Assembly: GCA_020634875.1 (NCBI GenBank)
Contig: JACKAX010000001.1
Span: 151,366 to 215,365, forward strand
Direction: 5' to 3'
DNA length: 64,000 nt
Origin: Anaerolineales bacterium
GTDB taxonomy: Bacteria > Chloroflexota > Anaerolineae > Anaerolineales > JABWBV01
The notes under the pieces were generated by a model. The model saw nothing but the letters and a program-made list of their open reading frames with translations, was not told the DNA's origin and made no database searches. Positions 24,094 through 30,740 of this stretch are shown here, one piece after another (position 1 is the first letter of the stretch; each line of letters starts with the position of its first letter). A program made the translations under genes and the position numbers.

Positions 24094-25056
24094 TCATGAT
24101 TCGAGAATAAATGCCAATGCCTCGCCCATCCGCTTTGCAAAATCGGCGGGGTAGAAATGGCCTTCGTCAGGGTATTCGATGAATTGGCAGGGAACGCCGC
24201 CATCGTTAAGCATTTGGGCGAGGTGTGCGGCTTTGTCGGGGTCAATGGTGCCGTCTTTGCGGCTGACCATGATAACGCCACGGACGTTGCGGTTTTTTGC
24301 CGCTTCAATTAAGGGCTGGAATGATTCTGGTTCATCAATCATCGGGCCGCCGGGGGCAACGATGAGGAAACCTTGTGCGGGGACAATGTCGCCTTTGAGC
24401 GTTTGGGCGAGGGCGATGTCTGCCCCCATCGAAAACCCGGTGAGGATGATCCGGGATGGGTCTATGGCGTAATCATTTTTGAGATTAGCAAAGTGATAAG
24501 CCAGTTGTTTTTCACCCGATTCGTGATCTGACCAGACCGCACGGCCACCCGCCCAAAAGACTTCTTCGGAGGCGAGGGCGGCAACCAGCCAACCCTGATC
24601 GGCGGCGGATTGCCATTGGGGAAGTTCGATGTCCGGGTGGCTGCCGTTCCCGTGAAGGTGGAGGATGACCGGGGCCGCACCATCACCGTCCGGGGTGAGG
24701 GTATACAACTTCCGTGGGTCACCAGGGTCCGATTGGGCGCGGAGTTCCGCGTGGGCAGCGACACGTTGCTCAAATTCCGGGAGACCCTGCAACGGGGCGA
24801 AAGAAGGACTGGCCCGAAAAATCCCTTCCGCCAACCAGATGCCATCCGCATAGAATGCGTCGAGAATCTCGTAAGTGAGCGGCACGTTATCAACACGCAC
24901 GGCGAGGCAAGAGCGAAGATAATCTGCTTCGAGCCGGTCGGCGGGAAACTGCGGACCAATTTCGGTCAGTAGGTCGAGCGCCGGACCAAATTCCCCGTTT
25001 TGGTATAGGGCAATTGCGGCGTTATAGGCTTCTTGGAAGGTGGTGTATTTGGTCAT
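24094..25056 (-). CDS. Alpha/beta hydrolase with N-terminal TPR-like region
   Basis: A 320-residue protein. The first ~100 residues are helical and TPR-like (AYNAAIALYQNGEFGPALDL). The hydrolase part follows: ILHLHGNGSHPD near 130, nucleophile elbow LTGFSMGADIALAQ (Ser near 213), acid in SRKDGTIDPDKA near 269 and His in DEGHFYPADF near 301. It looks like the esterase/phospholipase or dienelactone-hydrolase-like group. Cytoplasmic. It is 64 bp downstream of an AHSA1-PDZ-DinB gene, with a repeat element between. Confidence 0.82.
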   Translation of the reverse strand: MTKYTTFQEAYNAAIALYQNGEFGPALDLLTEIGPQFPADRLEADYLRSCLAVRVDNVPLTYEILDAFYADGIWLAEGIFRASPSFAPLQGLPEFEQRVAAHAELRAQSDPGDPRKLYTLTPDGDGAAPVILHLHGNGSHPDIELPQWQSAADQGWLVAALASEEVFWAGGRAVWSDHESGEKQLAYHFANLKNDYAIDPSRIILTGFSMGADIALAQTLKGDIVPAQGFLIVAPGGPMIDEPESFQPLIEAAKNRNVRGVIMVSRKDGTIDPDKAAHLAQMLNDGGVPCQFIEYPDEGHFYPADFAKRMGEALAFILES

Positions 25057-25089
25057 GGGAATGTAGAACGTAAAACGTAGAACAGTGAT

Positions 25090-25134
25090 AAGTGATGAAG
25101 TGACGAGTAACCACCACTTATCACTTCATCACTT
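25090..25134. repeat. Hairpin repeat, 'TTATCACTT' family (copy 2)
   Basis: AAGTGATGAAGTGA (25090-25103) pairs with TCACTTCATCACTT (25121-25134). The right arm is also the coding sequence for the last residues DEVMK and stop of the upstream gene, so the repeat has become part of the protein. Confidence 0.7.
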
Positions 25135-26308
25135 CATCCACCAACCGCTTGATCGTTTCAAAATGCAGGCGTGTGTGGACGGAAAGGCCCTCTTGGTTGA
25201 GAGTCGTGACGATGTTGTGGAAAGTGCCTTTGTGGGTGACGGTTTCTTCGGGGAGACGTTGGAGGAGGGCAACGGTTTGGGCTTCGGCACGGCGGAGTTC
25301 GTCGAGCAGTTCGGGGAGGGTGGGGGTTACATCCACGATGGATTTGACGATGTTGTGATTGTTCGTAGTCCAGTGGGTGAAAGGTGCACCATCCACGGCG
25401 TTGACGAGCCAGATTTGCATAGCCCGTTCGGTGTGGATCAGGTGGGCGATGATCTCTTTGGCGTTCCATTCCGTTTCGAGGGGACGATATTCGGCGGCGG
25501 TTTCGGAGACGTTCGCGAGGATTTCGGTGAGTTCTCCGTCCAGGCTGGCATAAATCTGGCGGGCTTCTTCGGCGAGTTCGGCGAAGGTAGCGGGGAGGTG
25601 CGGGTGAGGACGCCCGGAAAGGATCATGTCCGCTTCGTGGCGCGCTTTGCCGCGATACCAGGCAAGGTGAATGGTTTCGCCCGCCGTACGCCCTTCGAGC
25701 ACCTGACCGATCTCTTCGTAGTTTTTGATGGGTTGCCCTTCCATTTCAACCAATATATCACCATCGGCCAGACCGAGCCTTTCCGCGTCCATGCCGGGGA
25801 GCGTGCCGCCGAGCAGGATGCCGTAATCAAGCGCAAGGTGTAGGCGTTCTTGTGTTTCTTTTTCCACCCGGCCACTGATGAGGATGCCCATCATCGGGCG
25901 GTTGTAGAAGCGAGGATCGAGGCCGGTTTCCAGGACGGCTTGCAGGTTGGCGAGGGCGGCGGTCCACTGGATGCGGGCAGTGTCTTGATCGGCGTCGGTG
26001 GCGAAGGGGGTTTGTTCGAATGTCAGGAGGGTGGTGTCATTTTGGGGGGTGAGGGTGATCGAGAGGTGTCCATCCGTCGGGGCGAGGAGATCAAGGGCGA
26101 GGCAGGAATCTTTTTCAAGGGCAGAGATTTTTCCCAGCATGTGTGGCCCTTTTTCGGCCCAAACATAAAACCGGCCCCCCAGGCGTGCGTCCACATCACA
26201 GGCTTGGGCGAGCCAATCGAGCAGCCCCCCGGGGGTGGTCAGAGCGCGATAAACGGCAGAGGGCGCGGCTTGAATGGTTTGGGTGAGGGTCAACGGGGAG
26301 GTGGGCAT
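25121..26308 (-). CDS. AHSA1-PDZ-DinB fusion protein (copy 1)
   Basis: A 395-residue cytoplasmic protein with three parts. Residues ~1-140 are an AHSA1/SRPBCC-like domain (LTQTIQAAPSAVYRALTTPG, GGRFYVWAEKGPHMLGKI). Residues ~160-255 are a PDZ-like domain (LGGTLPGMDAERLGLADGDI with LVEMEGQPIKNY). Residues ~262-395 form a DinB-like helical domain (EWNAKEIIAHLIHTERAMQI; SVHTRLHFETIKRL). AHSA1 domains bind small hydrophobic ligands or Hsp90-type partners, PDZ domains bind C-termini, DinB domains bind metals. The joint role is unknown. It ends inside a hairpin repeat. Confidence 0.8.
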   Translation of the reverse strand: MPTSPLTLTQTIQAAPSAVYRALTTPGGLLDWLAQACDVDARLGGRFYVWAEKGPHMLGKISALEKDSCLALDLLAPTDGHLSITLTPQNDTTLLTFEQTPFATDADQDTARIQWTAALANLQAVLETGLDPRFYNRPMMGILISGRVEKETQERLHLALDYGILLGGTLPGMDAERLGLADGDILVEMEGQPIKNYEEIGQVLEGRTAGETIHLAWYRGKARHEADMILSGRPHPHLPATFAELAEEARQIYASLDGELTEILANVSETAAEYRPLETEWNAKEIIAHLIHTERAMQIWLVNAVDGAPFTHWTTNNHNIVKSIVDVTPTLPELLDELRRAEAQTVALLQRLPEETVTHKGTFHNIVTTLNQEGLSVHTRLHFETIKRLVDEVMK

Positions 26309-26385
26309 GGGGATTCTCTTCTCAAGGGGATATTTTGCGGGCAGATTGTATCATCCCCAGTGGGGAGATTGATGCGTATTGCATA

Positions 26386-26422
26386 TTCCGTATTGCGTAA
26401 CGATAAGATACGCAATACGGAA
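26386..26422. repeat. Hairpin repeat, 'CGTATTGCG' family (copy 2)
   Basis: TTCCGTATTGCGTA (26386-26399) and TACGCAATACGGAA (26409-26422) are perfect 14-bp arms. The outer bases extend the pairing (GTATTGCATA / TACGGAGTAC, imperfect). It lies between the two AHSA1-PDZ-DinB genes. Confidence 0.7.
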
Positions 26423-26443
26423 TACGGAGTACGATGACAGCTT

Positions 26444-27631
26444 TTACGATGTTTTCCGCGCCGCTTCAAGCGCGGTTTGGATTTGCGCGGTGTGCTGGGC
26501 GAAGTGATTCCGCACGCCCTGAGCGAAGTCGTTGGCGGTGAGGAAATAGGTGCCTTTTTGAGCGACGAAACTTTCGGGGAGGGCGGCAATTTGAGCCATT
26601 TGGACATGGGCACTTTGCCGGAGTTCGGTGAGCAGTTCGGGGAGGGTATAGGTTTCGGCCAGAGCAGAAACTAAGGGCTGACCAGGGAAGTTCGGGAACT
26701 TGTTGCCTTCCTGAATCAACGACCAGGAAAATTGGCTCCAACGCTCGCCGATCAGCAAGTGGCCGAGGACTTCTTTGATACTCCACTCGCCAGGACTGGC
26801 TTTGTGACGGGCTTCTTCTTCGGTGACATCGGCGAGGAGTTCGTTCAGTTTGGGGAGGACTTCGGCGTACACGGCGTGGCCTTCGCGGGCGAGGTCGGCG
26901 GGCGGGGCAGGAAACGCGGGGATGGGGCGTTTGGACAGTTCGACGGAAAGGATCACTTTTTCCGGGCCGCGGTAGACGACCGCTTCTACGACATCGCCGC
27001 CTTTGTGGTTGCCCAAAATGGAACGGATCGAGTCGAAGGAGGTGATTTCCACGCCATCTACGGAGAAGATCACGTCTTCGCCTTTCAGCCCGGACTTTTG
27101 TGCGCCCATGCCGTCAATAACGCCCGCAACGTGCATTCCAGTCGAGATGGGGAGACCGAGCCGGTTTTTGAGATTTTCGTCCACCAGGCCGCCGATGAAA
27201 AAGCCAAGCATGGGACGGTCATACAGACGTTTGTCTATTCCCGTTTCGAGGACGGATTTCAGGTTCTCGAGAGAAGGGGGCCAGTTTTGGTTGTAACCCG
27301 CTACCTCGTCGGCAGGGACCTGTTCGTGGTGGAGGGTGATCAGGGTGCCGTCACCGTGAGGGGTGAGAAGGATGCGGACGTTTGTGGGGGCTGGTTCGCC
27401 CAGTCCGTGCCAGGAAAAGGCCAGGGCGTGGTTTTCTTCCAAATGGGAAAACTGTCCGGCAGTGAAGTAGCCCTGATTCCACCAGACGTACATCCGCCCG
27501 CCTTCGCGCGGTTCCGCCTCGACGACATCCCCGAACCATTCCTGTAAGGCTGCCGCGTTGGTGAAGGCGCGATAAACCTGGGTCGGGGGAGCTTGAATTT
27601 CTTGGGTAAAAGTAAGCGTTTGGGTTGACAT
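26444..27631 (-). CDS. AHSA1-PDZ-DinB fusion protein (copy 2)
   Basis: A 395-residue paralogue of the next gene downstream with the same three parts. AHSA1-like ~1-140 (TFTQEIQAPPTQVYRAFTNA, GGRMYVWWNQGYFTAGQF). PDZ-like ~165-250 (GMHVAGVIDGMGAQKSGLKG then EDVIFSVDGVEITSF). DinB-like ~265-395 (PGEWSIKEVLGHLLIGERWS; GVRNHFAQHTAQIQTALE). The ATG at 27631 has GGAGG upstream. The two copies are clearly similar but diverged, so the tandem is not recent. It follows the ankyrin gene after a terminator. Confidence 0.82.
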   Translation of the reverse strand: MSTQTLTFTQEIQAPPTQVYRAFTNAAALQEWFGDVVEAEPREGGRMYVWWNQGYFTAGQFSHLEENHALAFSWHGLGEPAPTNVRILLTPHGDGTLITLHHEQVPADEVAGYNQNWPPSLENLKSVLETGIDKRLYDRPMLGFFIGGLVDENLKNRLGLPISTGMHVAGVIDGMGAQKSGLKGEDVIFSVDGVEITSFDSIRSILGNHKGGDVVEAVVYRGPEKVILSVELSKRPIPAFPAPPADLAREGHAVYAEVLPKLNELLADVTEEEARHKASPGEWSIKEVLGHLLIGERWSQFSWSLIQEGNKFPNFPGQPLVSALAETYTLPELLTELRQSAHVQMAQIAALPESFVAQKGTYFLTANDFAQGVRNHFAQHTAQIQTALEAARKTS

Positions 27632-27643
27632 AGATACCTCCGA

Positions 27644-27682
27644 GAGAAAAAATGGGGGGCTTCCCAATTAAAGGAAGCCCCC
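27644..27682 (-). terminator. Rho-independent terminator after ankyrin gene
   Basis: On the minus strand GGGGGCTTCC / GGAAGCCCCC with an 8-base loop is followed by CATTTTTT. It lies between the ankyrin gene and the fusion gene downstream. Confidence 0.8.
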
Positions 27683-27713
27683 GAAAAAGGAGAAACCAGA
27701 ATCTGTAAACTGA

Positions 27714-28274
27714 TTAGTCCGTACCGCCAGCAGTTTCTAACACCGCCGCCAAGTCTGTATAACCGTTGGCTTTGGCGATGGCGAGGGGGGTGTGATTTTG
27801 ATAGTCGGGGATATTCGGGTCGGCCCCGTGAGCGAGGAGCCATTTTGCCATTTCTACGTGGTTGTAGTTGGTTGCGCCTTGAAGGGCGTGCCCGGCGGTT
27901 TCAAAGCTGGCTCCGTGGGTGTGGAGCAGTTCGACAAGTTCCACGTTGCCGCTCATGGCCGCGTGATAAAGGAGCGAGATACCATGTGCGCCCGCGACAT
28001 GGATATTAGCAGGGTCTACATCGAGGAAAGCTTGAACATCGTCAAGCCGCCCCAGCATGGCCGCGGTGGGCATTGTGAGCGGGGCACCCTGTGCGAGCAG
28101 GTATTCGGCGATGGCGCGGTTGCCCACGTGGGAGGCTGCGCCGAGGGGCGTCTCCTGCCAGGGTTCGTACATCACGTTGAGGAGTGCAGGGTTTTCGGCG
28201 AGCAGTTCTTTGACGCGGGCAAGGTTGTAGTGGGAAACGAGGACAATTTCGGGGGGAGGGGTTTGGTTGGTCAT
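27714..28274 (-). CDS. Ankyrin-repeat protein
   Basis: A 186-residue cytoplasmic protein of four to five ankyrin repeats. Clear repeat signatures: ETPLGAASHVGNRAIAEYLL near 50, GISLLYHAAMSGNVELVELL near 110, GATNYNHVEMAKWLLAHGAD near 140 and HTPLAIAKANGYTDLAAVLE at the end. It has no attached catalytic domain, so it is a protein-protein adaptor. The ATG at 28274 lies 25 bp after a 49-codon gene on the same strand, so the pair forms an operon. Confidence 0.9.
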   Translation of the reverse strand: MTNQTPPPEIVLVSHYNLARVKELLAENPALLNVMYEPWQETPLGAASHVGNRAIAEYLLAQGAPLTMPTAAMLGRLDDVQAFLDVDPANIHVAGAHGISLLYHAAMSGNVELVELLHTHGASFETAGHALQGATNYNHVEMAKWLLAHGADPNIPDYQNHTPLAIAKANGYTDLAAVLETAGGTD

Positions 28275-28299
28275 AGTTGAGTTGCTCACAATGTGCAAG

Positions 28300-28449
28300 T
28301 TAATTCAGGCAAAATTGAACCGTAAGCGTAGGTTCGAGGGTATCTTCTTCAACAGAGGCATCCATCGCAGCCAATAATTCTAGCGCTTCTGGAACGGTGA
28401 TTTTGCCCTCATCCAGCAAGTCTAAAATGAGCAGATGTTCTTGTTCCAT
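28300..28449 (-). CDS. 49-residue SHOCT-like small protein
   Basis: A short gene with a strong ribosome site (GAGGAG, then ATACCCC, then ATG). The product has the pattern LLDEGKITVPEALELLAAMD, which matches SHOCT-like/short oligomerisation segments ('EGKIT..EA..LL') often found at the N-terminus of DUF4097/YvlB-type proteins or as stand-alone peptides. The acidic tail SVEEDTLEPTLTVQF follows. It is the first gene after the palindromic promoter and is followed by the ankyrin gene. A role in oligomerisation or as a regulatory partner is inferred. Confidence 0.65.
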   Translation of the reverse strand: MEQEHLLILDLLDEGKITVPEALELLAAMDASVEEDTLEPTLTVQFCLN

Positions 28450-28484
28450 GGGGTATCTCCTCGCAAGGGGTCAGCGGAAACCGC

Positions 28485-28534
28485 ATTAGACTATTATCTA
28501 ATTAGATAATAGTCTAATCAACGAGGAGAGTCAA
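28485..28534 (-). promoter_or_regulatory. Promoter overlapped by a 34-bp perfect palindrome
   Basis: On the minus strand TTGACT (28529-28534) and TATTAT (28506-28511) are 17 bp apart. A perfect palindrome without loop (28485-28518), each half reading ATTAGACTATTATCTAA, covers the -10 and start region. This is the geometry of a repressor operator with room for two dimers. The regulator is not identified. Confidence 0.75.
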
Positions 28535-28765
28535 GCATTTCTCATCTATTCCCAATATTTATCTGTAGGAGTTCTTTCCGAAGACGCTCCCCCAGGTTGG
28601 CGGTGGCGGTTTTTGGCGTGTCTGGAAGAAATGGGCAAGGGATGGGCCAACACAGTAGGCCCATCGGAGTTTAAAAGAAAAGCACCGCTATTCCAAAATG
28701 CTGAAATGTCTCAGAAAACAGGAGACCCCCTTTTTCCTTTGGCCGAGAAGACTCTACCGATTTCC
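28535..28765. other. Gene-free stretch
   Basis: No gene or strong hairpin seen; short open frames lack ribosome sites and family resemblance. It contains the region downstream of the GT87 gene and upstream of the palindromic promoter. Confidence 0.4.
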
Positions 28766-29995
28766 TCAAAGGGAAACGCTTTGATCCTTGCCGAGATTAG
28801 GAAAGCTCCACAATAGCCCTAAAAAACAAAAAATGGGAAGGGGGAAAAAAACAAGATGCTTGGCCAGTATGCCATTAACAAACGCGGCCAAAAACAATCC
28901 CCATCCGCCCACAAAAAAAATGAGTGCGGCCAAAACGCTAAGCCCCCTACCCCAGCGAGGAACTGCGGTCAGACGCTTGAGAATCAAGAAAAAAGCAGGG
29001 AGCATCATCGCAAAATTGCTAGTTGCAGTGCGAGGAATAATCATGTCTGTCACTACAATTGTGAGCAGGGCCGTCCAGAGAAATAAATATCCTGTTTGAT
29101 GCCGAGCCACCCACCAACTCCAAAGGAGAAGTACAATGATCGCCCCGAGCATCAAGTTGGTTCCCCATCCGGCTAAAGCAGGGAAAAAAACGCCGATCAT
29201 CTCAACAGGGGAAATGCTCCCAGCATAATCAGGATAAGCAGAGAGTTGTTGCCACATCTCTTGAGGCCAAGAGGGAAGCAAGAACAAAGATAAGCCTAAC
29301 AAAATACCTGACGTAAAAATAAATGCGCTGATGAAATACCATCGTTTTTGTGATACGGCCCAAACAAACAAAAAAGGAATCAATAAAATTACCATTTGAG
29401 GTTTTGCTGTGGTTAGAGCAAGAAGAATTCCGGCGCCAATATCTTTCCGTTGTTGTATCGCCCACAAAGCCCAAATAATCAAGAAGGCATTCAATCCTGC
29501 AAATTGCCCCACCAGAAGCGTATGTGCGCCATAAACCCAAATCATTGAGAACACAACTAACGCGATTTTTTTTCTGAGCGCTATTTTCCATCCGATTACC
29601 CAATAACTGATGAGCGCCAAGCCAATGAGGGATATTTCCAAGAGGGTCATCCAAATGGTTCTGGCCTGTGGAAAATCTAGAAACCCGAATGGTGCGAAAA
29701 AGAGCATCGAATGAAATGGATAAACAAAATGGTGCAAATCTTCCCCCTCTTCTGGACGAGCAGGTCTGCCATAAATCATTTGTTGAGCTAACGTAGTAAC
29801 CTCAGGATCATAAGGACTCACACCTTCTATGACCCATTTTCTAGCCCCGGTCCATCTATCCAGAAAATCCTGGCTTCCCCCGGGAAAGACCTCGACAAAC
29901 CGGAAATTAACCATCGTTAGAAGCAAACTTCCCGCGAAGAATAGCAAGACCCAACCGACAAATTTAATTTCGAAAAGATTTTTTGTATACCTCAT
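28766..29995 (-). CDS. GT87-family integral membrane glycosyltransferase (DUF2029)
   Basis: A 409-residue polytopic membrane protein with about ten helices. The loop after helix 1 has DRWTGARKWVIEGVSPYDPE, with a conserved acidic residue typical of GT-C polyprenyl-phosphate-dependent transferases, and FVYPFHSMLFFAPFGFLDFP follows. The pattern KPQMVILLIPFLFVW is typical of the GT87/DUF2029 mannosyltransferase group. It probably transfers a sugar from a lipid carrier on the outer face of the membrane. The acceptor is unknown. It is more A+T-rich than neighbours. Confidence 0.82.
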   Translation of the reverse strand: MRYTKNLFEIKFVGWVLLFFAGSLLLTMVNFRFVEVFPGGSQDFLDRWTGARKWVIEGVSPYDPEVTTLAQQMIYGRPARPEEGEDLHHFVYPFHSMLFFAPFGFLDFPQARTIWMTLLEISLIGLALISYWVIGWKIALRKKIALVVFSMIWVYGAHTLLVGQFAGLNAFLIIWALWAIQQRKDIGAGILLALTTAKPQMVILLIPFLFVWAVSQKRWYFISAFIFTSGILLGLSLFLLPSWPQEMWQQLSAYPDYAGSISPVEMIGVFFPALAGWGTNLMLGAIIVLLLWSWWVARHQTGYLFLWTALLTIVVTDMIIPRTATSNFAMMLPAFFLILKRLTAVPRWGRGLSVLAALIFFVGGWGLFLAAFVNGILAKHLVFFPLPIFCFLGLLWSFPNLGKDQSVSL

Positions 29996-30740
29996 AGCGG
30001 GGATTGTAATCTTTTTCGGGAGGTCCTCAACCCTGGCTAGGTAGGTTTACCCAACCCAACTCCACAATTTGAAATTATTTGTCTACACTTTTGTAACGTT
30101 TCTCTCATTCACACGGGGGTTGACAAGTGCCATATCTTGGGGTAACCCACAAACCTGAATTTAATCGCTTCTTAAAATTTCTGTGGATAACTGCCCCAAA
30201 ACTGTGGAAAACCGGCCTTAATTGGGGAAAACTTCGCTCTTTTGTTCAGAACAGCCTTTTTTTCCCAACCCCATATATGGGGGGTCGTTTTTTCATTTTT
30301 CCCATATATTTGATTGGGATATTGGGGGATAAAATCGCAATCAAGTTATACAGTATTCATCCCCACTTCTCCATAACTACAGATGGGGATAATGTGTGAT
30401 GAGAACAACCATATATGTGTGGGTTTATCGCAGCGCACCCCTCAATTGTGGCGAAGATGTGCAGCCCATTTCCTTTTATCCACAATATCCACACCCCCTA
30501 CTGAGATTACGAATAAAAGAATTATCCCCACATTACTAAATGGATGGGGACAACGATAGTCATGAAAGACACTCTTATAAAACCGTTATATAGCAACCTT
30601 TCAGCCCTGATATAATGCCCGTTTGCATAAATGACCTGTCAAGTTTAGAACAAATATGCTACAATCATCGACAACATCTTCTTTCGGGGAATTTCAGGTC
30701 CCTAGCAACTAAATACCATCATTCATCCTTACATAACACA
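29996..30740. other. AT-rich gene-free region, candidate replication origin
   Basis: The longest gene-free stretch in the window. DnaA-box-like 9-mers: TGTGGATAA (30182-30190), TGTGGAAAA (30203-30211), TTATCCACA (30476-30484), ATATCCACA (30485-30493), and one-mismatch forms TGGGGATAA (30384-30392) and TTATCCCCA (30522-30530). It also holds the palindrome CCCCATATATGGGG (30269-30282) and further CATATAT motifs near 30302 and 30411. All genes from 10 kb to here run left; most genes to the right run right. dnaA and dnaN are not in view, so the assignment is tentative. Confidence 0.5.

Noticed and set aside
26732..27547. Phe/Gly-rich plus-strand frame opposite the AHSA1-PDZ-DinB gene
   Set aside because: An antisense shadow; the minus-strand gene has clear domains and a GGAGG ribosome site.
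28613..28816. 67-codon plus-strand frame
   Set aside because: No start signal and it runs into the 3' end of the GT87 gene on the other strand.
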